NCBI RefSeq assembly: GCF_004359215.1
Contig: NC_090624.1
Coordinates: 1,090,693-1,154,692, forward strand
DNA: 64,000 bases
From: Bremia lactucae
Taxonomy: Eukaryota; Oomycota; Peronosporomycetes; Peronosporales; Peronosporaceae
Reading direction: 5' to 3'
A program made the position numbers and the translations under genes. A model generated the notes under the pieces. That model made no database searches and had not been told where the DNA came from. It was given only the letters and a program-made list of their open reading frames with translations. Below are positions 31,052-42,067 of the stretch, one piece after another. Numbering within the stretch: the first letter of the stretch is position 1; each line of letters starts with the position of its first letter.

Positions 31052-31778
31052 GGTTATTACCAAACTCGTTCAACTCTGCCTCCGCTGCCATCAACTCTGC
31101 CTCGACCGCCATGGAATCTTCAACGACCCGGATCAACAAATTCGATGGAACCAACTTCCATGCCTGGAAGTTCACGATGTAATTGGTGCTCGATCGTGCT
31201 CGAGGAGCGTGATCTGTGGGAGGTTGTATGCGGAGAAGTCAAGTTAGAGGACTGCCCGACGGCGCTGGACCAAGCTACGTACAAGCGAAAGTCCCGCAAG
31301 GCGATGGCTGCGATGTGTTTTTCCATGGAAGACTCGCAGCTTCCGTTGGTGCGCTCGGCTAGTGGGGCATTTGATGCATGGTCAAAGCTGGAAGACCACT
31401 TCGAGAAGAAGAGCCTCGTCAACCAAATCTTTTTTCGTCGGCATTTCTTCACAGCCATGACGGAGGACTCCCGCATATCAACAAGCTCAAGACACTGGCG
31501 GAGCAGCTCGATGCGGTTGGCACTCCGGTCAGTGAGGACGACTTGGTGATCACGCTTCTAGGGAGTCTGAGCGAGTCGCACCAGTTCCTGATAACGGCAT
31601 TGGGATCGCGTTTACTAGGGAGCTGGTGACGTCTCGGCTGCTTCACGAGGATATGAAGCGCCAGGAGCAAGGCGGCGATGGAGCTGTGGTTGGCCAGGCG
31701 TTCATGGTAAGTGACAAGAAAAGCGCAATGGACGGCTAGCAAAGAAGACTGGTGCGTGCAACTACTGCGGCAAGATGT
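31052..31778 (+). pseudogene. Copia H2 part 1: gag
   Basis: RINKFDGTNFHAWKFTM and stop, DLWEVVCGEVKLEDCPTALD, ATYKRKSRKAMAAMCFSMED, FFRRHFFTAMTED, EQLDAVGTPVSEDDLVITLL, SRLLHEDMKRQEQGG-like pieces, up to the knuckle start CNYCGKM. Element F is inserted inside the knuckle codons. Gag resumes at 36412 with CHWIAECSSR. Confidence 0.85.
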
Positions 31779-32107
31779 TGTTGTCAAGGATGCGCCTCGA
31801 CATGCACAAGACTAACCGGTAAAGTACCGGTAGATCATCGACATCGCACGACAGCGACATCTGCATGCGACAGCACAGCAGATGGTTCCGCTAACGTTCG
31901 ATGATCTACTTCAAGATGCGCAAATGATCATGTTCAAGATGGGACCTCCACGTGGTAGAAGCTAATTGGCTAGATTGGATGAAGCCGGTAAGTGAATCCA
32001 GAAGAGTATCCAGTAGGCTTAGAGGTAGCAAACGTTTTGCGAGCTAAGGATCTTTAATATATTTACTTTGCATTTTACCAACTAGTGCTCACTTGACCTT
32101 TACATTA
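31779..32107 (+). repeat. 5' LTR of Copia F, 329 bp
   Basis: TGTTGTCAAGG to CTTTACATTA. The partner at 36083-36411 has the same length and about 20 differences counted by eye. Flanks GATGT (31774-31778) and AATGT (36412-36416) form a 5-bp target duplication with one mismatch. Confidence 0.9.
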
Positions 32108-32119
32108 GATTATGAGCCC
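32108..32119 (+). other. Primer-binding site of Copia F, overlapping gag start
   Basis: GATTATGAGCCC, one change from the GGTTATGAGCCC of other copies. The ATG at 32112 begins MSPRPANSA; a one-base shift is then needed to enter RINKFDG. Confidence 0.75.
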
Positions 32120-33670
32120 AAGACCCGCAAACTCTGCCGCCCCCGCCCCTGCCTTCGCCTTAGCCATGGACACTGCTGTGACCACGACGCCCGCATCAAC
32201 AAGTTCGACGGATCGAACTTTCACTTGTGGAAATTTAAGATGCAAATGGTGCTGGAGGAGCGGGACCAATGGGACGTGGTAAGCGGGGAGGTGAAGTCTG
32301 AGCACCTGTCGAACCCGTTCGACCAAGCGACCTACAAGCGTAAGTCCCGCAAGGCCATGGGGATGATCTGTCTTGCGATGGAGGACTCGCAGCTGCCTTT
32401 GGTTCGATCGGCAAACGGCGCGCATGATGCATGGTCGCGTCTGGAAAGGCATTTCGAGAAAAAGAGCTTGGCGAACAAGCTCTTCTTACGTCGACGCTTT
32501 TTCACGACGATGATGGACGAAGGTGATGACGTGCTTCAGCACATCAACAAGATCAAGACATTGGCGGAACAGCTGGACGCAGTCGGCGCTCCGGTCAGCG
32601 AGGTTGATCTGGTTGTCACGCTTCTTGCAAGTCTTAGCGAGTCATACGCGTTCCTGATTACTGCGTTGGAGTCAAGATCCGACTCGTTGTCGTGGGAGCT
32701 CGTGACGTCTCGGCTTATGCATGAAGATTTGAAATGCAAGGAACAAGGTGGCGTCGATGGAGCCGCGCACGGGCAAGGACAAGCGTTTATGACTACGGAC
32801 AACGGACGGCGCAAGGGACGTCAAGCGCCTGCTAAGGCTGGCAGTGCGGGCCATTATTGTGGAGAGCACGGACATTGGATCGCCAAGTGCCCGGTGCGAA
32901 TTCGTGAGAATGCTGATCGGCAACGACCAGCACAGCGTGCAAACATCGCGCAGAGTGAAGACGACTCGGGCGATTTTCTGTTTCCAGTTGGTGGTAATTC
33001 AGGAACCTCCAAGTCGAGTTGCGGATGGCTGGTCGACTCGGGTGCTACGCAGCACATGACTTTTTCGAAAGAATTTATGATGAACTACAAGGATTTTTCT
33101 CCGGTGGATGTTCGTCTGGCCGACGACGGCATTGTTCAGGCGATCGGGACTGGTGACATTGTAATGTCTATGAAGACGCCTCAAGGAATTAAAAAGGGTA
33201 AGCTTCGTGGGGTATGGCACACACCGAAGTTATCGCGCAATCTTTTCTCCGTTGGACGCTTTACAAAGGATGTTGGACCAGTCACGTTTGAAAGCGATGG
33301 CTGTTTTGTCAAGGCCAAAGGAATGCAGTGGAAGCTTGGAGCTCGAGAGGGCAAAGGGCTATTCAAGTTATGCATGACGCCTGTCAGTCTTGACGAAGCC
33401 AATGTGACAAGCTCGTCGGGATGTCATGGGGACACCAACTCGTACCTCTGGAATCTTCGACTTGGGAACATTGGATATAGTGGTCTTGATACTATCGTCA
33501 AAAGAAACTATGGTGTTGGCATTGATCTTGCGTCGATCAAGCAGTGGAAGCTGTGCGATAGTTGTGCACTAAGCAAACAAACGCGAGTGAATTTTATGCC
33601 AAAGTCGCCTCATCGTGCAAAGAAAATGTTGGAAGTTATTCACAGCGATGTGTGCGGACCTATGCAGTGA
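32112..33670 (+). pseudogene. Copia F gag, protease, integrase start
   Basis: An open frame to 33670 covers gag (RINKFDGSNFHLWKFKMQMV, KSRKAMGMICLAMEDSQLPL), a zinc knuckle GHYCGEHGHWIAKC whose first cysteine is glycine, protease WLVDSGATQHMTFSKEF (DSG intact, about 33036-33044), then LSRNLFSVGRFTKDVGPVTF. The pre-integrase zinc region follows (LRLGNIGYSGLDTI, LCDSCALSKQTRV). It ends at IHSDVCGPMQ with TGA at 33668. The best start is ATG 32112 in the primer site; the long frame itself opens upstream without ATG, so a frameshift near 32160-32190 is likely. Confidence 0.9.
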
Positions 33671-34130
33671 ACGACTTTTAGCGGCAAGCGGTACTTTGTC
33701 ACTTTCACGGATGAGTACTCGCACTTTACCACAGTATTTCTGCTAAAGAACAAGTCAGAAGTTGCCGACAAATTTGCTGAGTTTTTTGCGTTTGCTGAAA
33801 CTCAGACTGGCAAAGTTGTTAAAGCTCTTCGCTGCGATAATGGTGGTGAGTACACTTCAGGTGAAATGGCCAAGTTCTGTAAGCGGCGAGGTATCGAGCA
33901 AAAGTTCACACCGGAATGCGCAAGATGTATGATCGAGCATGCTGGACTGCCGAAGACATATTGGGGTGAAGCAGTTATGACCTCTGATTTTCTTCGAAAT
34001 CGTAGCCCAACTCGAGGAATTGTCATGGATAAGTCACCGTACCAAGTTTGGACTGGAAAAAAAGCTTCGCTGACAAATCTAAAAGTGTTTGGATGTCATG
34101 CCTTTGTAACGTTCCCAAAGAAAAACGCAG
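33671..34130 (+). pseudogene. Copia F integrase core
   Basis: Beyond the TGA: FSGKRYFVTFTDEYSHFTTV, NKSEVADKFAEFFAFAETQT, ALRCDNGGEYTSGEMAKFCK (second catalytic aspartate in CDNGGEY), RGIEQKFTPE. A deletion of roughly 15-20 codons removes the [10 protein letters not shown] block that holds the catalytic glutamate. Then ECARCMIEHAGLPKTYWGEA and VWTGKKASLTNLKVFGCHAF. It ends at the left edge of the inversion. Confidence 0.85.
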
Positions 34131-35462
34131 CGAGATCCGGGCGTGTGCCGACCATAAGGTACATTAGGCAGCCCACAGCATTTCTATACGGCACACTGAC
34201 CATATTCTTGCTGTGCTCGCATCCACCTTCACACATGGACTTATTCAGCTTGAGACCTAGATCCTGAGGCGTCCTGACAGGCTTGCTATTTTCCATGTTG
34301 AACTTGGTCAGAATATCACTTGCAAACTTCGTCTGCCGCATCGTCAGTGTTTCAGTCTTGAAATCTTGATCAATTTCAATTCCAAGAAAATACTTGAGCT
34401 GACCCATATCTGTCATTTCGAATCGGCGATTCAGCGCTTCCTTGGTTTCTTGAAGCATCTTGCTGGTACTGCTTGCCAGAATCAAGTCATCGACGTAGAG
34501 CGCAACGAAGATCATCTCTTGATCATCTCGTTTCATGTTAACACAGTGATCGAAATCACACTTCTTGAACTTAAGACCAAGCATGAAATCGTCAATGGTC
34601 TTGTTCCACATACGTGGTGACTGTTTCAGCCCATACAGTGACCGTTGTAGCTTGCACACGTAATCTGGATTGGCTGTATCACTGAAGCCATCCGGCTGTG
34701 CCATGTAAATATCTTCGTCCAGTTTACCATTAAGAAACGCCGTCTTCACATCCATTTGGTGAACTGTGAGTCCGTACTTGGCAGCCAAACTGAGCAAAAT
34801 CCGAATCGACGTAAACTTTGCCACCGGCGCAAACGTTTCTTCATAGTCGATGCCAAATTTTTGAGCGAAACCTTTCGCCACTAGACGCGCCTTGTATCGC
34901 TCGACTTCACCATCTTGGTTTTCCTTGACGCGAAACACCCAGCGATTGCCTATTGCCTTACGTCCTTTCGGCAGAGGCACAAGCGTCCAAGTCTCATTTA
35001 TTGCAGTGAATCCATTTCCAAGCTGCACGCCTCCTCCCACTCAGCTGCGTTGTTGGATTCCATCGCCGACTTGAATGTTGTCGGCATTTCTCCCACTGAA
35101 TTCACAACATACGCAGCCTCGAAGTCTTGAGCTGTGGCTGACATTTCTTCAAGCGATTGGTAACGATTTGTTCGTTTAGGTCTTGGCACTTCAGTCGCTT
35201 TTTCGAGCGATTGAGTTCTTTGGTGTCGCTTACTGCCAGTCTCAACTTCTTCTTCCTGCGCAGATTCTTCATGGTCCGTTTGGTCGTGCTGTGGGGAGTC
35301 CTGATCTGTCGCTTCTTCATCATCTTGAACAACGACCTCACTCTTGCGACGGTCGCGCCTCCCACTGTCGAATGTGTCTTCCATAAACTTTGCGTCGCGG
35401 CTGACAAACACACGATTACTTTCCACTTCTTCGAATCGATACGCTTTCTCATGCTCAGAATA
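34131..35462 (-). pseudogene. Inverted segment of Copia F: integrase end, linker, reverse transcriptase
   Basis: Minus strand from 35462: YSEHEKAYRFEEVESNRVFV, an acidic linker, a VNSVGEMPTTFKSAMESNNA block, then an almost uninterrupted reverse transcriptase (35000-34160). The latter shows [80 protein letters not shown] (YVDD near 34500) and LKYFLGIEIDQD, ending GCLMYLMVGTRPDLAA. Reverse-complementing 34131-35462 restores a normal Copia order with flanks at both sides. Confidence 0.88.
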
Positions 35463-36119
35463 GCAGCAGTTGGGGTGCTTAGTCAATTCGCGGCAGACCC
35501 ATGTCCGACATATTGGCAAGCTTTAAAAAGGGTCTTCAGGTATATACAAGGCACAAGGACGCACGGCATCGAGTTTCAAGCATGAAGTCAGGATGGACTG
35601 CAAGGATTTTCATATGCTGCCGGAGACACGATGTCGCGAAGAAGTACAAGCGGCTACGCCTTTATGATGAGCGGCGGATGTGTTAGCTGGAAGAGCAAGA
35701 AACAACGCACGGTAGCACAGTCGTCAACGGAATCCGAGTACATGGCGCTCTCAGAAGCAACACAGGAGGCAGTGTGGCTTAAGACTTTCCTGATCGAGCT
35801 TGGTGAGATGCATAAGAATAATGCGGTCAAGATCTACGAAGATAATCAAGGCTCAATTGCACTGGCCAAGAATCTACAGTTTTATAAGAGGACCAAGCAT
35901 ATCGACATTCGCTATCACTTCGTGCGCGAAAAGGCTGAAGATGGCCAAGTTGTCTTGGAATACATTTCGACGACCAACTTGCTAGCGGACCTCATGACAA
36001 AGCCAATTCCTGCGACTCAGTTTTGTGTGCTTCGAAACAAGCTTGGTGTACAAGGACCAGAAGCTGCCGAGTCAAGTGGGAGTGTTGTCAAGGATGCGCC
36101 TCGACATGCACAAGACTAA
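35463..36119 (+). pseudogene. Copia F RNase H
   Basis: AAVGVLSQFAADPCPTYWQA, RVFRYIQGTRTHGIEF, a short frameshifted piece, then an open frame 35631-36119: SRRSTSGYAFMMSGGCVSWK, SSTESEYMALSEATQEAVWL, IYEDNQGSIALAKN, HIDIRYHFVREKAEDGQV, LLADLMTKPIPATQF. The stop lies at 36117-36119, 34 bases inside the 3' LTR. Confidence 0.88.
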
Positions 36120-36411
36120 CCGGTAAAGTACCGGTGGATCATCGACATCGCACGACAGCGACATCTGCATGCAACAGCCCAACAGATGGTTCCGCGAACG
36201 TTCGATGATCTAGTTCAAGATGCGCAAATGATCATGTTCAAGATGAGTCCTCCACGTGGTAAAAGCTAATTGGCTAGAATGGATGAAGCCGGTAAGTAAA
36301 TTCAGTAGAGTATCCAGTAGGATTAGAGGTAGCCAACGGTTTGCGAACTAAGGACCTTTAATATATTTACTTTGCATTTTGCCAACTAGAGCTCACTTGA
36401 CCTTTACATTA
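36083..36411 (+). repeat. 3' LTR of Copia F, 329 bp
   Basis: Preceded by the purine tract AAGTGGGAG. Same ends as the 5' LTR. The family-H host resumes at 36412. Confidence 0.9.
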
Positions 36412-38416
36412 AATGTGTCATTGGATTGCGGAGTGTTCCTCGCGAATTCAAGACATCAACAGCAATCCTCGACAGCAATTCCAGCGAGCATATGTTGTGC
36501 GAGATGAAGAAATGCGGACGAATATCTGTTTTTTGTTGGAGAAGCTCAAGATTCATCTGTGTGGCTGATCGACTCAGGTGCGACTGAGCAGTGTCGCACT
36601 CCAAGATGTTCATGAAAAACCACACGAAAATCGACCCGGTTTATGTCCATCTCGCGGACGACGGTGTTGTCCAAGCGATTGGTGTTGGTGACATTGTGAT
36701 GGCGATGACTACTCCAAGCGGCATCAGAAAGGGTTTTCTTAAGGAAGTATGGCATATTTCGAAGCTCAGTCGCAACTTGTTTTCTGTCGGACGATTCACC
36801 AAGGACGTCGATCCAGTGACTTTCGACAACAAATGCTGCTCGATACAGCTAAGAGGAGACGTTTAGACAACTGGCACTCGCGCTGAAAAGGGTTTGTTTC
36901 AACTAAGCATGACTTCGGTACTGGCATGCGAGCCTTAAAATTCGGCTATTTCGAAGTCGTTTCTTTGGCATCTCCGTCTTGGACATATTGATTACGGCGG
37001 ACAAGACGCCATAATAAAAAAACAATCTTGCAACCGGTGCCGAAATCTGGTCAGTCAAGCAGGGAGCTTTGCGGAGGCTGTGCGCTGAGAAATCAAACTC
37101 ATGTCAAATTCCAGTCTGCCTCAACAGATCGCTCAAAATCTCTTCTGGTAGTTGTTCACAGCGACGTGTGAGGACCGATGAGGACTTCGACTTTCGGCAA
37201 GATGAAGTACTTTATTACTTTCATCGATGACAAATCTCGACACTGCGCAATGTATCTTATGCGCAACAAGACCGAAGTCTATAACAAGTTTGTTCACTTT
37301 GAAAAGTTAGTGAAGAATTTGCTTGGCAATTCCGTCAAGATGCTTTGCTGCGACACGGCGGCGAGTACAAGTCAGCTAAGTCGGCCAAATTCTGCGTCGA
37401 TCGCGACATTGTCCAGAAGTTTACGCTCCCGTATACTTCTGAACTCAACGGTGAAGCCGAACGGATGAATCGGACCCTTCTCGAGTGTGCACGGTGCATA
37501 ATTAAGCATGCTGGGTTCGCCAAGTAGTGCTGGGGAGAAGCAGTTATGACAGCTGTTTTTCTTCGTAACCGTCTGCAAATTCGTGCACAAGGCTCGCTTA
37601 AGACTCCACACGAGGAATGGATGAAGAAAAGCCGATACTTGCAAATGTCAAGGTATTTGGGCTGTCATGCGTATGTGCACGTCCCAATGGAAAAGCGCTC
37701 GTAATTGGACGTTTAAGCAAGGCTGTGCCGTTTTTTCGGATTTTCGGAGCACGAAAAGGCGTATCGCTTCGAGCAACTATCAAAAGGCCGGATTATTGTA
37801 ATTTTCGCGAGCGAAGTTTATGGAGAAGACATTCGACAGCGGGAAACACCGGCAAGACTCTGATAAGACAACCGAATTCCACAACGAAATTGCGGTGACT
37901 GACGGTGAAGAAATCGGCAAAGATATGTACGAAGAGTCGTCCAAAATTCCACCATTACAAGAGCAGACGCAAGAATCTGAGCAGTTGGATGCGGACTTTA
38001 TTTCAGGATCGAAGCGCTATCTGAGGACTCAATCGCTTGAAAATTTGTCTCGACCATCAAGTGCTCAACAAAGGGGGCGTTTTAGTCGCGCGAGTGAAAA
38101 AAACACCAGCTCAAGGTCAACAAAGGCCTCTTGAATACATAGCTCTGCTTGCGTCGATCAAGGAAGAAGAAAAAGACTCTGCGTACACTGTAGATTCTGT
38201 GGGAGAAGTGCCGACACCATATATATGTCAGCTGTGGAATCCAGCAACGCCAGCAAGTGGAAGGAAGCGTGCACATCCGAGTTTAAATCGCTGACCAAGA
38301 ATGAGACACGGGAGCTTGTGGTCTTGCCACGCGGCCAAAACGCTATAAGCAGTAAGTGTGTGTACAAGGTAAAACAAACTGCTGATGGACTCATCGAGCG
38401 ATATAAGGCTCACCTC
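36412..38416 (+). pseudogene. Copia H2 part 2: knuckle end, protease, integrase, linker
   Basis: CHWIAECSSRIQDINSNPRQ, then a frameshift, protease with LIDSGATEQ (DSG intact), DVHLADDGVVQAIGVGDIVM-like frame, LSRNLFSVGRFTKDVDPVTF. TAG at the end of RGDV and TAA at 36935-36937 follow. Integrase shows KMKYFITFIDDKSRHCAMYL, CVDRDIVQKFTLPYTSELNG and [20 protein letters not shown] (catalytic glutamate region). Then the linker with SKRYLRTQSLENLSRPSS, ending at TADGLIERYKAHL. The K/L insertion starts at 38417. Confidence 0.85.
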
Positions 38417-38787
38417 TGTTGAAGCTTGACGAAACTTGAAAAGATAGTTGTTGTGTGTTCTTGGGCAAAGCCGAGAGGAAACTAGTGGGGAAGAATGGAA
38501 ATCCGAAAGTGATTGTATTATAGACTTAGTTCACTTCTTATCTAGCTACATCTAAGCCAATCATCTACATCCTTCTTGAAGCTTCTGGAAGCTTCGAGAA
38601 GGTTCTGCCCATCGCGACTTTTCATCTTGGGCGTAATCAGCCGTGGCGTCATCATCCATGGCGTCATCATTATGACGTCATCCTGCAATACCGGTACTTA
38701 CCGGTATTTACTGATTGCCACTTACTGCTTCAAATATATCTTGAGCAGTTCCTCGTCCAGCACAAATCTCGGATTGGACATTTAACA
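38417..38787 (-). repeat. 3' LTR of Copia K, 371 bp
   Basis: Plus strand TGTTGAAGCTTGAC to GACATTTAACA; near-inverted ends TGTTRAA/TTTAACA. Minus strand begins TGTTAAATGTCC just after the purine-rich GCGGGGGCG. Contains TGACGCCA and TGACGTCA palindromes and several AGCTTC/GAAGCT motifs near 38575-38605. Confidence 0.85.
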
Positions 38788-40260
38788 CGCCCCCGCAATG
38801 CGAACTTGTTTTAATTCCAAGCGCTGATGTCAATTCCTTGTGTCGTGGCCCGTGAAGTCCTTTGGTCATGATGTCTGCCAACATCACTGCAGTTTCACAG
38901 TATTCCAATTTTACTTCGCCGCGCTTGACTTCATCACGGATGTGATGGTACTTGATGTCGATATGTTTGGCGCGGCCATGATTAACAGGATTCTTCGTCA
39001 TCTTGAGGCATGATTGATTATCTTCACGTATGTTGAGATCGAGTCCTTCTTCATTCGCAGCAGTCAAAATTTCACACAGCAACCGATGAATCCATTTGCC
39101 TTCTTGAATAGCTAAGCTAAGTGCAATGTACTCTGCCTCGCTTGTCGACAACGAGACACTTTGCTGCTTCTTGCTGCCCCAACTTATTGGTGCACCCAAC
39201 AGCATAAAGGCGTATCCTGATGATGACTTGCGGTCTGAATGATCGCCAGCCCAGTCTGCGTCAGAATATCCTTGAAAGTTGATCACCCCACTCGACCGAT
39301 AACAAATTCCGTGCGACTTGGTGCCTTGCAAGTAGCGTAGAATACGCTTTACCGCAGTCCAGTGTTCTTGCTGTTGATTCTCCATAAAACGTGACACATA
39401 ACCCACAGCATACGCGATATCAGGACGCGTCGCAGTCATCAAGTGCATCAACGCCCCCGCTGCTTCTCGAAATGGAGCATCTACCTTGCTTTGGCTCTTG
39501 CTTGGTAAAAGTTGGGAGCTCAGATCGACTGGGCTGACAGTGGCCTTGCAGTCATCCATTCCGAAACGCTTGAGGATGTCGTCGATATAGCGTTGTTGAC
39601 ACATGGTGACACTGCCGTCTGGCTAATCAAATAGCTCAATCCCCAGTACAAACGTGCACTTGCCGCTGTCGGTCATCTCGAATCGCATCTTGAGGTCATT
39701 TTTCGCTTGCGCGATCAGGTCTGCTGAGCTGCCTGTCACCAAGACATCATCCACATAGACCAGTAGAAGAGCGCAATGACCATTTACCACCTTGATATAT
39801 AGACATGGATCGAAAGCTGATACTTTGAATCCAATAGAGCACACGAATTCGTCGAATGTCTCATTCCACGCACGTGAAGCTTGCTTGAGACCATAAATTG
39901 CCTTTACCAACTCGAGACAGTCAAAATCACCATCAATTTTAACACCTTCTGGGCTGATGCAAATACCTTCTCCTTCATCACACCATACAAAAATGCTGTC
40001 ACAACGTCGAGGTGGTGGTGCCAGAGGCCAGTCGAAATACCTGGTAATTGCAATGACCATTCGCAATGTCACGTACTTGACAACTGGTGAGAAAGTCTCC
40101 GTATAGTCGATACCATATTTCTGTCTGAAACCTTTAGCAACCAGGCGTGCCTTGAATTTCTCGAATGATCCATCCGCTTTTCGCTTGATCTTAAACACCC
40201 ACTTCGTACCGATGGCGCGCTGGTCATTCGGAAGTTTGGCAGCACGAAAAACACCCCGGA
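38708..40260 (-). pseudogene. Copia K reverse transcriptase and RNase H
   Basis: From 40260: IGTKWVFKIKRKADGSFEKF region, LVAKGFRQKYGIDYTETFSP, a two-shift patch at WPLAPPP (normally WPLHHLD), LELVKAIYGLKQASRAWNET, LLLVYVDDVLVTGSSADLIA (YVDD near 39755), FVLGIELFD then TAG at 39621-39623. RNase H follows in an open frame of 298 codons: RYIDDILKRFGMDDCKATVS, GYSDADWAGDHSDRKSSSGY, STSEAEYIALSLAIQEGKWI, HIDIKYHHIRDEVKRGEVKL. The stop is at 38708, inside the LTR. Confidence 0.92.
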
Positions 40261-41160
40261 AGTCGCATTGATTTCAACTCAGCTTGTATCGCCTTGCGCC
40301 AATGCACTTGATGCGGACCATTGATTGCTTCTTGAAATGTTGCAGGCTCTGCCAGATCGGTTGCTTCCACCGCGTTGGCACTAGCACGCCAGAATGTCGG
40401 TGGCGTCATATTATCGTCTTGATCGCTGTTGCCCTTTTCTTCTTCATCGTTTATCATATCTCAACCATTGGATCGACTTCTCTGGTGGCGGTCGTATGCG
40501 CTGTCTGGTGCACTTGCTTGTTCTAATCCAACGTTTTGATGACCAGCGCGCACGACATTGTTGTTGGGCCGAGATTTGCGCTTACCGGTCTGCTTGTATT
40601 CGACTTGACGCACATCATCTTCGTTGATTTCAAGAGAATCAAGGTCCGGAACGGTATCATTGAGACCTTCATTCGACGACTCCATCGAAAAACCAAAGCA
40701 AGATTCATCGAAGTGAACGTCCCGACTAATCACCACTTGCTGGGACTTAATGTCAAAAACTCGATACGCTTTGGATGTTTCTTCATACCCCATGATAATT
40801 CCAACATGAGATTTGGCGTCCCATTTGAGGCGTTTCTCTTTCGGTGTTAGAATAAACGCTCGGCATCCCAGAACACGCATGTGTTTGACACTTGGTTTGC
40901 AGCCGTGCACGATCTCAAACGGTGTCATATGAGAAATCTTGGGCGACGGTAGTCGATTCTTTATGTAGATGGCCGTGATTGCTGCCTCAGCCCAAAAACA
41001 TTTGTCCAGCTTTGCGTGGTGCAGCAAGCTACGTCCGATCGTGACGATGGTTCGGATGGCACGTTCTGCAGTTCCGTTGGTTTGATGCGCATATGGCACT
41101 GTGACCTGCTGCTCAATTCCTTCATCTTCATAGAACATCTTGAGCGAGTTGGGGAGAATT
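40224..41160 (-). pseudogene. Copia K integrase C-terminal half and linker
   Basis: MFYEDEGIEQQVTVPYAHQT, NGTAERAIRTIVTIGRSLLH (catalytic glutamate in AERA), FEIVHGCKPSVKHMRVLGCR, KEKRLKWDAKSHVGIIMGYE, QQVVISRDVHFDESCFGF. The frame breaks near 40460, and the linker resumes as TPPTFWRASANAVEATDLAE, then breaks again near 40250. A one-base frameshift near 41158 separates it from the upstream frame. Confidence 0.9.
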
Positions 41161-42067
41161 CTCGAGCTCCATCGTGGCGAACGAACTTGACCTTTTTGGA
41201 AAATTGAGCTTGGATCTTGACAATGTAATTCCGGATGCAGTTCTCGCTCTCGGACTTGGTACGTAAACAGAAACCCTTCATGCACCCACTAGCTTCGTCA
41301 ACGATCAGTAGCAGGTATCTGCTACCACCAATTGAAACTTCTTCCATAGGGCCACAGATGTCGAAGTGGATCAGCTCAAACGTGTCGTAATTGCGCTTGT
41401 CACGGTTGCTTGGAAATGGTTTTTTGACCATTTTTCCTTGTTGGCAACCCAGACATATACTTGATCCACTCGAATTTGAAGACATTGAGGCATCTTTAAC
41501 CATTCCACTCTTGATCATTTTTCGAAGAATTTCCAATGGTGCATGACCCATACGTGCATGTAAACTAATAGATTGGGAGCTCGTTGCGGTGTTCACAGAC
41601 ACGTGTGGTGTCCGAAGCCAGTAGAGTCTATCGATGAGATCCGCTGTTGCCACAACTTGGGTCGTGTTCTTTCGTGCCACATGCATCTTGGAACCGTCAA
41701 ATACAACTTGAAATTTCCCAGACTTGTTGATGTGCGGAACCGATAGAAGATTCTTGTTCATGCTTGGTACGAATAACGCATTCTTGATCTCGATCTCATA
41801 TTCATCGCCGTTGGGCAACACCACCGTCTCAATGATAGTTTCTACTCCCTTGATTGCGGCCTTACGTCCATCAGCAACCGACAGCTCACCTTCATCTTGT
41901 TCATTGAGGCTTGTAAACTTCTTCTTCTTGTTGCAGATGTGATTTGTTGCACCGCTGTCAACCGCCCACATTCCGGGCATACTCATGTTGTTCGACAATC
42001 CACATTCCATCGAAACGGCAAAGGCGATTCGATCTTGATATTCGTAGTTGTCTTCAATGCGCCATTA
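40961..42067 (-). pseudogene. Copia K protease and integrase N-terminal half
   Basis: Just after the gag stop the frame is open: MWAVDSGATNHICNKKKKFT (protease DSG), FVPSMNKNLLSVPHINKSGK, RMGHAPLEILRKMIKSGMVK and CLGCQQGKMVKKPFPSN (zinc-binding pre-integrase HHCC), FELIHFDICGPMEEVSIGGS (first catalytic aspartate), VKFVRHDGAREF (second aspartate). It is in the same frame as gag, separated by one TAA (42065-42067). Confidence 0.92.

Noticed and set aside
40284..40850. Plus-strand open frames over Copia K, repeated over L
   Set aside because: Shadows of the minus-strand integrase and linker; they repeat only because the elements are duplicated.
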